Assembly (NCBI RefSeq): GCF_002377905.1
Contig: NZ_DFQS01000004.1
Coordinates: 1-64,000, forward strand
Reading direction: 5' to 3'
Length of the DNA: 64,000 nt
Origin: Psychrobacter sp. UBA3483
Lineage (GTDB): Bacteria; Pseudomonadota; Gammaproteobacteria; Pseudomonadales; Moraxellaceae
A program made the translations under genes and the position numbers. The notes under the pieces were generated by a model that was given only the letters and a program-made list of their open reading frames with translations, was not told the DNA's origin and did not search any database. Shown here piece by piece: positions 33,861 to 42,804 of this stretch (position 1 is the stretch's first letter; each line of letters begins with the position of its first letter).

Positions 33861-35033
33861 TTATTGCAGCTCATCATTTATTGGTTTATCTAAAACCGCT
33901 TGATAGAGGAGTGCGGGTTTGGCGTCTAATAAACCGCTACCAAAACCACGTAACCACCAAACCAGCTGCGAGGTTAAGTTAACGGTCGCACGTATGGTTA
34001 GGGTTTCATCGTTATTGATGGTCACAGTTTGGTCATCACTAAGCTTACTTTCCGTTAAGCTTTTGCCCGCTTGTTTGGTAAATTGTAGCTCAACGGCGGT
34101 ATGTTTGCCATGATTGGGCAGCTGACTAAATAGAGGATGGCTAAAGCCCATGCCACCTGCATCTAAATAGGTATCTAATTGAAAATTATCTGGTGTTTGA
34201 GCCGCGCTTTCTAGTATCTCAACGCTGGTAAAGCGGTGGAGGGCAAAGGTACGGATAATCATCTCTGGATCATCGGTGCGCGTCGCCAAGAGATAAATAA
34301 TCACCCCACGCTGAATGATGGCGATAGGATTTAAGGTATATTCACTGGCTTGTGATTTATCGCTGCGGGTATAACTGGCTTTTATTTGTAATTGATAAAA
34401 CAGTGCGTGGTAAATGTTGTCTTTACTTTCCAAATCAATATGCGGCGCAATCAAAGGCTGCGAGGCAGGCTCAATACGCACTCTGTCAATCCATGAATGG
34501 GTGACTTTACTGTTTTTCAGTTGCCGGCGTGCCAAATCAAACCAAGGAAAAAGCTCATCTAAAATAACCGGTGGCAGCAGCTGGCTTAGATTGGCTTCGA
34601 CCATATTAAAGGCAACCGCTTGCGATAAGTTCATATGCGGTAAGCTTTGCAGCGGCGCATCGTCTTTCCAGCGCCAACCTTGCGGATTGGCATTATTTTT
34701 TTCGATAGGGAAGCGCTTAGCAAGTGCATTTAAATCGCGTTGCACGGTGCGTAAACTGATATCAAAACCTGCCAATTTAAGTTGCTCGTAGACATGGGTG
34801 GTGCCTACCCAGCGATTGCGCTGCAACTGCGACAGTACTTGCCATTGCCGCGCGGTCGTCGCGGCGCCATGACGATTATCTGCTGCTTCCTCAGACGCTT
34901 TATTTTCTGCAGTAACTTCGTCATTTTGCTCAGTAACTTTTTTAGGCACGTCTCCTAGCACTAGGGCAGTTGCTGAATCATCAACAGCTGCTTGCGCTTG
35001 AAGAGCATTGGCGTCAGTAGAATGTACAGTCAT
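33861..35033 (-). CDS. WYL-domain transcriptional regulator
   Basis: A 390-residue regulator with an N-terminal winged helix-turn-helix (RQWQVLSQLQRNRWVGTTHV, then GFDISLRTVQRDLNALAKRF, about residues 60-110) and a WYL-type ligand domain (about 200-280) showing the positions YTLNPIAIIQRGVIIYLLAT, followed by a WCX-like C-terminal domain (about 310-380). WYL proteins sense ligands such as nucleotides or single-stranded DNA and often control stress or defence genes. The start MTVHSTDANALQAQAAVDDS begins an acidic 55-residue lead. It lies between the Lon-type protease and the TerD gene, both on the same strand, but no target is known. Confidence 0.85.
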   Translation of the reverse strand: MTVHSTDANALQAQAAVDDSATALVLGDVPKKVTEQNDEVTAENKASEEAADNRHGAATTARQWQVLSQLQRNRWVGTTHVYEQLKLAGFDISLRTVQRDLNALAKRFPIEKNNANPQGWRWKDDAPLQSLPHMNLSQAVAFNMVEANLSQLLPPVILDELFPWFDLARRQLKNSKVTHSWIDRVRIEPASQPLIAPHIDLESKDNIYHALFYQLQIKASYTRSDKSQASEYTLNPIAIIQRGVIIYLLATRTDDPEMIIRTFALHRFTSVEILESAAQTPDNFQLDTYLDAGGMGFSHPLFSQLPNHGKHTAVELQFTKQAGKSLTESKLSDDQTVTINNDETLTIRATVNLTSQLVWWLRGFGSGLLDAKPALLYQAVLDKPINDELQ

Positions 35034-35138
35034 TAAAGATAACCTTTATTCAGTCACGAGTTTAATTTTCATAAGGGCGTTATTTATTATGGAAGCCGAT
35101 CGCAAAAAGTTAATCATCGCAGAAAAGCAGGACAACGT

Positions 35139-38018
35139 CTAGCGATGCCCTTCTGTATTTGCTTCTATAGTTGCGTCTGGGTTTACGTCTGAACCTGTAT
35201 CTATATCACCTTTTTCTTTCTTGGCTTTTTTTTGCTTATCTTGTTTTTTTTGACGCTTGGCCTTACGCTTCTTTTTGTCCTTTTTCTTTGTTTTTTTATC
35301 ATCGACTTCGTCATCGGCGTTTTGATTTTCATCCCAAAGCATCAAACGACTTAACACTTTACCAAATAGGGTGTCTTTACGGTAGCGACCTTTTTTATTC
35401 ATGGTATCGACAGGCAGGCCGGTCATTAGAGTCAAGGCTTCACTAAGCGTCTGCACGCCATAAATATGAAATTGCTCTGCTTGAACGGCGGCGATGATGT
35501 CGTCACGTAGCATTAACTGTTTGACGTTGGCTATTGGAATGACCACGCCTTGTTGCCCCGTCAGCTCTTGCTCGCGGCAAGCGTCAAAGAAACCAGCGAT
35601 TTTAGAATTGATGCCGCCAACCGCTTGGACTTCGCCTAACTGATTCATCGAACCGGTAATCGCAAAAGATTGATTGATAGGGACGTTTGCCAAGGCGGAG
35701 AGTAGCGCGCAGCCTTCACTGACCGTCGCACTATCACCATCGATATGGGCGTAACTTTGCTCAAAAGCGAGCGAGGCGCTAAAGTTTAGCGCATGATGCT
35801 GACTAAATAGGGCGCGCAAATAGCTGGTCATAATCAGCATACCTTTGGCGTGTAAGCTGCCGCCCAAATCCACATCGCGCTCGATATCGAGGATTTCGCC
35901 CGCGCCAATATTTGGCTGAATGACTGCGGTCAGACGAGCGGGCATACCAAACTCGCTATCGGCGTAACTGACGACGGTGAGTGCATTGACTTGCCCGACA
36001 GCATCGCCTTGGGTCTGAATCAGCTGCTGGCCATTTTTTAACTCATCCCAATAAAGGTCGCGCAAATATCCTGATCGTTCGTCCATATCGTCAATAGCGT
36101 GGGTGACGTGAATGGCGCTAACGATATTTTTACCGCTTAAACGTGCATGACGGTTGGACTCGTGCAATAGCTTAATCAATAAATCACTATGCAAGCTTAA
36201 GCGGTCTTGGTCTTCTGCTTGTAAGCTTAAATGCTCAAGTAGGGCGGCTTGGGCGCTACGATCAAAAGGATAGAGATTGGCATAATCAATGATGTCTGCC
36301 ATTTTTGCCACCAAGGCCAATTCGTGCTCAGGGCTACGAGTTACATCGTCATGAAAATCGGCACGTACTTTAAATACCGCATCAAACTCCGGCTCCAGCT
36401 CTAGTAGTTCGTAATATAAATCCGCTTCGCCAAGCAAGATTACCTTAATATCAAGGTCAATGGGTGCGGGCGCAAGTGACAAGCTGCCTGTTAAGGTCAG
36501 CATCTGCTCAAGGCTGGATAGCCTGATTTTACGTGATTGCAGCGCGCGCTTAAGGCCTTGCCAAGCGTAAGGATGCTCAAGGAGATGACTGGCTTCTAAC
36601 AATAGATAACCGCCATTGGCACGGTGCAGGGCGCCAGCGCGAATCATACTGACATCGGTGGTTACTGTGCCCAATTGGGTGATTTGCTCGACATGACCCA
36701 ATAGGTTTAAATGCGTCGGCAAATCTTCAAAGACAACGGGTGCACCACTATCTGGCGTGTGGCTAACAATAACGTTGACCGCATAGCGGCTCGGAGTCGT
36801 CGCCAGAACTGCCGTCACAAACTCCTCATCATCACCATTGACGATACGCTCGACATGGGTGACCATATCAGCGAATACCGCTTTGAGATAATCAACGATC
36901 AAGGGATGAGCAGAAAATTGCTCATAAATAGGCGTAAATAAAGGCTGCAGCGCACGACGGGCAATATTGCGATGCAGCGCTTCAATGGCATCATTGGCTT
37001 CGTCTTCTAATTGCTCTAAAGCGATGGTTAGCTGACTTAAGCGCTTTTGCATATGGTTTTTTTGGGCAAAATTATTCAGCTCAGCTTCGTACTCGCTTTT
37101 GCCATAGTCATTGCTGTATTCGTTGCCATACTCGCTGTTAGCATTATCATCATCAAGATTGTTTTTAGTAGGGTGCGCAGTTTTTTCTGCTGTTGTTTGA
37201 TTTTTTTGGCTACTAGAAATTTTTAAATGGTCCGTGCTCTGATTATTTTCCTCGGTAGATAATTTGCTAGGATGTACAAATACCGCTTTATTATCAAATG
37301 CGCGAAACGTCAGTGCCAAATCGTACTGCTTACCCTCGGTGTTTAGGTCGTCGTAAGCCTGACTTTCTTTTTGATGGGTCTCATTTTTAATCGTTTCTAT
37401 TTTGCTTTGATACTGGTCGCTACGAAAACGTTGGCTAAGTCGTTTTTTGGCTTGCTGCCACAACTGATTGACCTGCTGCTGCAATATCTGCCCTTGCCCG
37501 GCAGGTAGGCGCAGTGCTTGCGGTGTACGCGGATCAGTAAAATTGTGCACATAAACCCAATCATCAGGCGTCGGTGCATCAGCGGCAATGCGCTGTAGCA
37601 AGCGACTGATCACTGTGCGTTTACCTAAGCCATTTTCGCCTGCGGCAAATACGTGATAGCCGCTGGCATGAATATCCAGCGCCGTCTGCAAGGCTTTTAG
37701 GGCGCGCTGTTGCCCAAAGCCGACATCTAAATCAGGGGCAGTGCGGGTATCGCTCGGTAGTTCATCAGGATTGGTATAACGCTTAAGCTGCTCGGCACTA
37801 ATAAGGCAGCGCTCATTAACCTCGATAAATACCGGATGAGGCATATTAGGCGTATCTAAAGTGCGCTCTTGCTCATCAGTCTCGTCCGACTTTATTGCCG
37901 TCGGCTTTGTATTGGCTGGCTTAGAGGCTTTTGTTACTGCTGAATTTTTAACAGGTGTTGCCATAGATTTGCTGTCTTTTGAGTCTTGATTTATATGGGT
38001 GTTTTGCGGTTCGGTCAT
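35139..38018 (-). CDS. Lon-type ATP-dependent protease (LonB-like), with basic tail
   Basis: A 959-residue AAA+ serine protease of the Lon-related family (AAA_32 plus Lon C domain). A Walker A-like GENGLGKRT is at residues 128-136. An inserted polar region (about 260-315, rich in Asn, Ser and Thr) splits the ATPase half. FRVRADFHDDV-type ATPase elements are represented by FDAVFKVRADFHDDVTRSPE. The proteolytic domain has the dyad Ser763 in HIDGDSATVSEGCALLSAL and Lys806 in AVGGINSKIAGFF, 43 residues apart as in Lon. The last 55 residues are strongly basic, then acidic (KKTKKKDKKKRKAKRQKK at about 907-930), perhaps a nucleic-acid or membrane-binding tail. Single gene, between divergent rsmG and the WYL regulator. 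Confidence 0.92.
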   Translation of the reverse strand: MTEPQNTHINQDSKDSKSMATPVKNSAVTKASKPANTKPTAIKSDETDEQERTLDTPNMPHPVFIEVNERCLISAEQLKRYTNPDELPSDTRTAPDLDVGFGQQRALKALQTALDIHASGYHVFAAGENGLGKRTVISRLLQRIAADAPTPDDWVYVHNFTDPRTPQALRLPAGQGQILQQQVNQLWQQAKKRLSQRFRSDQYQSKIETIKNETHQKESQAYDDLNTEGKQYDLALTFRAFDNKAVFVHPSKLSTEENNQSTDHLKISSSQKNQTTAEKTAHPTKNNLDDDNANSEYGNEYSNDYGKSEYEAELNNFAQKNHMQKRLSQLTIALEQLEDEANDAIEALHRNIARRALQPLFTPIYEQFSAHPLIVDYLKAVFADMVTHVERIVNGDDEEFVTAVLATTPSRYAVNVIVSHTPDSGAPVVFEDLPTHLNLLGHVEQITQLGTVTTDVSMIRAGALHRANGGYLLLEASHLLEHPYAWQGLKRALQSRKIRLSSLEQMLTLTGSLSLAPAPIDLDIKVILLGEADLYYELLELEPEFDAVFKVRADFHDDVTRSPEHELALVAKMADIIDYANLYPFDRSAQAALLEHLSLQAEDQDRLSLHSDLLIKLLHESNRHARLSGKNIVSAIHVTHAIDDMDERSGYLRDLYWDELKNGQQLIQTQGDAVGQVNALTVVSYADSEFGMPARLTAVIQPNIGAGEILDIERDVDLGGSLHAKGMLIMTSYLRALFSQHHALNFSASLAFEQSYAHIDGDSATVSEGCALLSALANVPINQSFAITGSMNQLGEVQAVGGINSKIAGFFDACREQELTGQQGVVIPIANVKQLMLRDDIIAAVQAEQFHIYGVQTLSEALTLMTGLPVDTMNKKGRYRKDTLFGKVLSRLMLWDENQNADDEVDDKKTKKKDKKKRKAKRQKKQDKQKKAKKEKGDIDTGSDVNPDATIEANTEGHR

Positions 38019-38390
38019 AGTTATATAGTAAGTCGTTTTAAAAGGGCGGAATGGTTATTGATTTTTTGCTGTTTGCGCTTTAAGTTTAGGAATGTGTTTT
38101 TAATCATGCTTACATTTATGAGAGTAAATAAGAACATCTTACAAGATATCGGCGCGTTTTAGACAAGACATTCAGCACAGTTTTGTATCATAGTAAAGTG
38201 AGAGGTTTGGCTTATTAGGCTGCAACAATGGAGGTTTTGCTACCATGACTTGCTGGTTATTGAAGAAGATAAGCCCTCAACATAGGCGTAGATAGTATAA
38301 GATGGCGTACATTGGCGCAATCTGCAACTATTCAATGGGCGGAGCGCATGATAAAATAGACGGTTCACATGTCAAAACTGGATAGCCCGT
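38019..38390. promoter_or_regulatory. Divergent promoter region, Lon-type protease and rsmG
   Basis: 372 bases with no gene. Promoters for both directions are expected. No convincing motif, parS-like site or RNA was seen by eye. Confidence 0.35.
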
Positions 38391-39107
38391 ATGTCAGATT
38401 CTACTAAAACTTCATCATCATCTGCTAGCACGGGTAAAAGCCATATTGACCCGACAGGCTTTGTAAAGCTCGGTGCGCAATTACCTACACTGGCAACTAT
38501 GCTGGGGCAAGCAATAGATGAGTTGGGTCTTACGTTAAGCGTGCAGCAGCAGCGTACGTTATTATTGTATTTAGACCAGCTTTTATTATGGAATAAAGCG
38601 TATAATCTGACCGCTATTAGCGATCCAGTCGAAGCGCTGATCAAACATATCATCGATTGTTTGGCTATTATAACGCATTTACCGTCAGGGTCGCTGCTTG
38701 ATATTGGTACAGGAGCGGGTTTGCCAGCGGTAATTATTGCTATCTGTCAGCCTGAGCGCCAATGTACTGCTCTCGATAGCAATCAGAAAAAGATTCGGTT
38801 TATTAAGCAAATCAGCAGCGAGCTTGGGTTGACTAACATGCACCCAATCGCCTCGCGTATTGAAGCGCATGAAGCCAGCTATGAGGTGGTCACCTCAAGA
38901 GCCTTTGCCAGTTTGATTGATTTTGTTGAAGTGGCTCAGCCGCGCTTGGCAGAAAATGGCTATTTATGCGCGATGAAAGGCAAAGCACCAAGTAATGAAG
39001 AGCTACAGGCGTTAAGTGAGGTTTGGCAGATAAAGACGATTCCATTAAAAGTACCACGTTTACAAGATAGTCGTCATTTAATTGAATTATCTTATAAAAA
39101 TGTCTAA
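38391..39107 (+). CDS. rsmG: 16S rRNA (guanine-527-N7) methyltransferase
   Basis: A 238-residue SAM-dependent methylase (GidB) that modifies G527 of 16S rRNA. The SAM-binding motif LLDIGTGAGLPAVIIAI lies at about residues 103-119, preceded by LLLYLDQLLLWNKAYNLTA, typical of the family. VVTSRAFASLIDFVEVAQPR and CAMKGKAP follow. It precedes parA-parB, the usual order near the origin in many gammaproteobacteria, although no dnaA or oriC is in this window. The start ATG follows GGA by about 8 bases. About 180 bases separate it from parA, so a separate parAB promoter is possible. Confidence 0.96.
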   Translation: MSDSTKTSSSSASTGKSHIDPTGFVKLGAQLPTLATMLGQAIDELGLTLSVQQQRTLLLYLDQLLLWNKAYNLTAISDPVEALIKHIIDCLAIITHLPSGSLLDIGTGAGLPAVIIAICQPERQCTALDSNQKKIRFIKQISSELGLTNMHPIASRIEAHEASYEVVTSRAFASLIDFVEVAQPRLAENGYLCAMKGKAPSNEELQALSEVWQIKTIPLKVPRLQDSRHLIELSYKNV

Positions 39108-39286
39108 GCTATGAGCACGTAACGCTATACGAGGCAACAATTGTTCTATAGTCATAAATGATTTGTACGCTGCTGTCTAAATAGCCTTATAGGTAAGTGT
39201 CAGGTATTTGAGTAAAATAACACGCCCAAGTAGCGAACATACTTTAGTAAAATCAGTAACAGATTCTAATTAAATTGAGTGAGTGT

Positions 39287-40063
39287 ATGGAAATCATAGC
39301 GATTGCGAATCAAAAAGGCGGCGTGGGTAAAACCACGACGGCAGTAAATTTGACCGCCAGCTTAGCGGCCAAGCGCAAGCATGTACTACTGATTGACTTA
39401 GACCCTCAGGGTAATGCGACCAGTGGCACGGGCGTCGATAAGAACGCATTGGACTTGACCATCGCTGATGTATTGCTCGATGGGGTGTCGCTGTCTGAGG
39501 CGATTGTGAGCAGCCCAGCTGGGTTTGATGTCATCGGCGCCAACCGTGATTTGGCGGGGATGGACATCACTTTAATGAGTAAAACCAATAGCCATGAGCT
39601 GTTTAAAACGGCAATGGCGCAGTTGGTCAATGATCAAATCTCGACCAATAAACCGGCTTATGATTATGTGATTATCGACTGTGCACCAAGCTTAAATTTA
39701 TTGACGATTAATGCATTGGTTGCCACCGACAGCGTTATTATTCCGATGCAGTGTGAATATTATGCGTTAGAAGGTTTGGCGGACTTGTCGCAGACGATTG
39801 AGCGTCTTACCGAACTTAATCCTAAGCTCTATATTCGCGGGGTGGTCAGAACCTTATTTGATGCGCGTAATACCTTAGCGCGTGATGTGTCGGCTGAATT
39901 AGAGGCGCACTTTGGCGATATTATGTATAAGACACATATTCCAAGAAATATTCGTCTAGCAGAAGCGCCAGCACATGGTTTACCAGTTATCGCGTATGAA
40001 AGATGGTCAAAAGGCGCGCGCGCGTATCAAAAACTGGCAGCTGAAGTAATGAAGCAAAGTTAA
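39287..40063 (+). CDS. parA: Chromosome-partitioning ATPase ParA
   Basis: A Walker-type ATPase that drives segregation of ParB-parS complexes. The deviant Walker A KGGVGKTTTAVN is at about residues 9-20; YDYVIIDCAPSLNLLTINAL is the Walker B region, and YYALEGLADLSQTIERLTEL and HIPRNIRLAEAPAHGLPVI match ParA/Soj. The start at 39287 (MEIIAIANQK) is preferred over TTG 39275, as it fits the family N-terminus. Length 258. It lies after rsmG and 170 bases before parB, so the three probably form a functional group for chromosome maintenance. Confidence 0.97.
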   Translation: MEIIAIANQKGGVGKTTTAVNLTASLAAKRKHVLLIDLDPQGNATSGTGVDKNALDLTIADVLLDGVSLSEAIVSSPAGFDVIGANRDLAGMDITLMSKTNSHELFKTAMAQLVNDQISTNKPAYDYVIIDCAPSLNLLTINALVATDSVIIPMQCEYYALEGLADLSQTIERLTELNPKLYIRGVVRTLFDARNTLARDVSAELEAHFGDIMYKTHIPRNIRLAEAPAHGLPVIAYERWSKGARAYQKLAAEVMKQS

Positions 40064-40233
40064 TCGTTATAAGCTCATCGTTATAAGTCGCTGGTCATCA
40101 GTTCTTAATCAAAAGCTGCTCACCATCAGTTGGCTTATTAAGTTAAACATTAAAAACAGCATATTATATTTATCAGTAAGCCGGTATTTAGCAGTATTTG
40201 GCTTTTTATTTTAGCGTTAGAGGATAGGTAATC

Positions 40234-41355
40234 ATGGCAAAGAAAAGAGGATTGGCTGCCAATCGAGGCTTAGATGCCTTATTAGGGTCAATCAAAAAAG
40301 AAAAGCAAATTGCCGCCTCTGCCTTACAAGATGACACGGTAGTGCGTGAGCGTGCTGAGTCAACCGAAATACCACAACCTATTGAGCAAGAGGATAGCAC
40401 AGCTGCGGCTGTTAACAAGCTTTCTGCCTTGCCAGTGTCTGAACAAACTACTAACAATAATAATCGTAAAGCGCGGACGATGAAAAAAGCTCCTGCTAAT
40501 AAAGCTCGCGCGAACGTCACAGAAAATAGTACCTCTGAAGACCAAATCAGCTTGGTACAAATCGATGTGACACGTCTGCAAGCAGGTAAGTATCAGCCAC
40601 GTCGTGATATGAGTGAAACGGCGCTGGCAGAACTGGCCTCTTCTATTGAACAGCATGGCGTTATGCAGCCGATTGTTATTCGTCCTTTACTGGCGAATGA
40701 AGATAAAAGCGAAGCGTTGGTAACGCACGAAATTATCGCTGGTGAGCGCCGCTGGCGTGCAGCAAAAATGGCGGGTAAATCGGTTATACCAGCCATTGAG
40801 CGTGCGTTATCCGATGAGTTGGCCATTGCGCTGGCCTTGATTGAAAATATTCAGCGCGAAGATTTATCGGTGATTGAGCAGGCAGCTGCCCTGCAGCGCT
40901 TTCATACCGAGTTTGGTATGAGTCATGCCATGATTGCTGAAGTTGTTGGCAAAGCGCGTACCACGGTATCAAACCTTTTGCGCTTGAATCAGCTACACGA
41001 TACGGTTAAAGATCATTTAGCAACCAGTGCGTTAGATATGGGGCATGCGCGTACCCTGTTAGCATTATCATCAGAACAGCAACCTATCATTGCGCAAAAA
41101 ATCATCGATGCCGGCATGACGGTGCGCGAGGCTGAGAAATTGGTTAAGTCAATCTTGCAGCCAGCACCAAAAGCCAATCGCACCGAGCAAGTACAGTCTC
41201 GCGATGTTGAGCGCTTAACCCAGCGCTTAACTGATATGTTAGGCGCAGAAGTAAAGCTTAAACATAAAAAAGATGGGCAGGGTAGTGTTGAGATATTCTT
41301 CCACAATCATGATCAGCTAGCAGCTTTGATAAAACATATAGAAGCGCAGGCTTAG
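40234..41355 (+). CDS. parB: Chromosome-partitioning protein ParB
   Basis: A 373-residue centromere-binding CTP-dependent clamp. It begins MAKKRGLAANRGLDALLGSI, the ParA-activating N-terminus. A long, poorly conserved Ala/Asn/Thr-rich stretch (about 35-105) precedes the core VTRLQAGKYQPRRDM. The CTP-binding motif is EIIAGERRWRAAKMAGKSVI with ALIENIQREDLSVIEQAAAL; the helix-turn-helix is EVVGKARTTVSNLLRLNQL. GAGG precedes the start. It pairs with ParA. No parS 16-mer was recognised by eye in this window. The N-terminal spacer is longer than in many ParB proteins. Confidence 0.97.
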   Translation: MAKKRGLAANRGLDALLGSIKKEKQIAASALQDDTVVRERAESTEIPQPIEQEDSTAAAVNKLSALPVSEQTTNNNNRKARTMKKAPANKARANVTENSTSEDQISLVQIDVTRLQAGKYQPRRDMSETALAELASSIEQHGVMQPIVIRPLLANEDKSEALVTHEIIAGERRWRAAKMAGKSVIPAIERALSDELAIALALIENIQREDLSVIEQAAALQRFHTEFGMSHAMIAEVVGKARTTVSNLLRLNQLHDTVKDHLATSALDMGHARTLLALSSEQQPIIAQKIIDAGMTVREAEKLVKSILQPAPKANRTEQVQSRDVERLTQRLTDMLGAEVKLKHKKDGQGSVEIFFHNHDQLAALIKHIEAQA

Positions 41356-41425
41356 TATTTGTATTAAAGATACAAACGTAAAACCATCTTTTGACAACTT
41401 TATAAAAACATAGAAGAGAGTGTGT

Positions 41426-42157
41426 ATGTGGGAGCTGGTAAAAGCAGGTGGTTGGCTGATGACGCCTATCGTGGTGTGCTCAATATTGGCGTTAGTAATT
41501 ATTATCGAGCGTAGCCATACGTTGCAGTTTAATAAGATTGTACCCAATAGATTGCGTGAACAGCTGATAACTCGTCTACGTGAAAACGGCGACATCGGTC
41601 GTACGCAGCTGATGAATGTCAAAGAAAAAACCCCTTTGGGTGATATTTTGGCGACCGGTCTGCTTTACCGTCAATACGGCCTAGACTCGATGACCATGCA
41701 TATGCAAAACCGCGCCAGTGTACAAGTGCATCAGTTAGAAAAAAATATCAATATGCTCGGTACGATTGGGGCGATTGCGCCGCTGCTTGGTTTGCTAGGT
41801 ACGGTGTTGGGTATTATCTCGTCGTTTTTGGCGATTACGGATGGCGCGATGCAAGACCCAACGATGCTCGCTGCTGGCGTGTCACAGGCATTGATTACTA
41901 CGGCGGCTGGTATGATTGTGGCCATCCCAGCACTGGTTGCCTATCGTTATTTTCAGCGCCGTATTATCGATATCAATGCGCAGTTTGAGACGCAAGCGGG
42001 ACTGATGATTCAAGAATTGTATGATTATCAATTGTTGGACAATATGCAAGCCTCTACCCTCTCTCTACCTGCTAATGGTGTAGAAACAACTAAAACTAAG
42101 GGTTATGAGCTTTCACTTGACACCTCGGATTTAGAGACAGCCGCTACAGCAACTTAA
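41426..42157 (+). CDS. exbB: MotA/TolQ/ExbB-type proton channel protein
   Basis: A 243-residue inner-membrane protein of the ExbB/TolQ family, which with ExbD/TolR turns proton flow into mechanical work across the envelope. The start is ATG 41426 (MWELVKAGGW), with AGAGAG 5 bases upstream, rather than GTG 41420. TM1 is MTPIVVCSILALVIIIERS; two further helices near residues 110-175 include GTIGAIAPLLGLLGTVLGII and ALITTAAGMIVAIPALVAYR, the conserved channel helices. It heads a gene set exbB-exbD-msbA-lpxK-kdsB. The partner and energised system (TonB-like or other) cannot be told from sequence. Confidence 0.9.
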   Translation: MWELVKAGGWLMTPIVVCSILALVIIIERSHTLQFNKIVPNRLREQLITRLRENGDIGRTQLMNVKEKTPLGDILATGLLYRQYGLDSMTMHMQNRASVQVHQLEKNINMLGTIGAIAPLLGLLGTVLGIISSFLAITDGAMQDPTMLAAGVSQALITTAAGMIVAIPALVAYRYFQRRIIDINAQFETQAGLMIQELYDYQLLDNMQASTLSLPANGVETTKTKGYELSLDTSDLETAATAT

Positions 42158-42215
42158 TTGTGTGATGTCACTTATTTGTTGAATCCGTACATTTAAGACC
42201 ATTAAAGAGAGCGAT

Positions 42216-42659
42216 ATGCGTTTTAGAAAACCGACCGTTGAGCCACTTGAAATCAATTTGACGCCGATGATTGATTGTTTATTATTTTTAATCGTATTTT
42301 TACTGCTTGCAACCTCGTTTAATCACTTTAGCCGCTTAAATATTATTCTTCCGGAAGCAGAAGGAGTGGCATTAACAGAAGAAAAAAACAGTATTGAAGT
42401 GGCGGTGCAAGAAGATGGCAGTTATCTTGTTAATGGCATTACCCTTGCTAGTAGCGATGAGGCCGAGCTGACCAGCATGCTTCAGCAAGAGGCGGGAAGC
42501 AATCGTGATATGCTATTTGTCATTGCTGCTGACGCCAATGCCACCCATCAATCGGTGGTACGGGTTATGGATATCGCTGGTAAACTGGGTTTTTTGAATC
42601 TCAATATCAGTACGGTTGTGCCACTTGGGCAGCCTTTACCAACATCTGCGCCGCAGTAA
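42216..42659 (+). CDS. exbD: ExbD/TolR-family protein
   Basis: A 147-residue protein with one N-terminal membrane helix. The helix region EINLTPMIDCLLFLIVFLLL carries the conserved proton-binding Asp, here in PMIDC. The periplasmic domain (about 45-140) is short and polar, with VAVQEDGSYLVNGITL and DMLFVIAADANATHQSVVRV, as expected for ExbD/TolR. It follows exbB by 58 bases and is 145 bases ahead of msbA. Together with ExbB it would form the inner-membrane motor. No tonB or tolA gene is in the window. Confidence 0.92.
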   Translation: MRFRKPTVEPLEINLTPMIDCLLFLIVFLLLATSFNHFSRLNIILPEAEGVALTEEKNSIEVAVQEDGSYLVNGITLASSDEAELTSMLQQEAGSNRDMLFVIAADANATHQSVVRVMDIAGKLGFLNLNISTVVPLGQPLPTSAPQ

Positions 42660-42804
42660 ACTTTAGGGCATTTGATATTTGTTATAGTAAAGAGATTATC
42701 AAGCGCCACTATCATTATTCTTGAGGCTTTTACGGCTCTATTTGATCTTCACTTGCCACTGCCGCATTTGTATCATTTGTTCTTATACCTAAATTGAGGC
42801 TTTT

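Noticed and set aside
38019..41355. parS site near parAB
   Set aside because: No near-match to the common 16-base palindrome was noticed in or around these genes.
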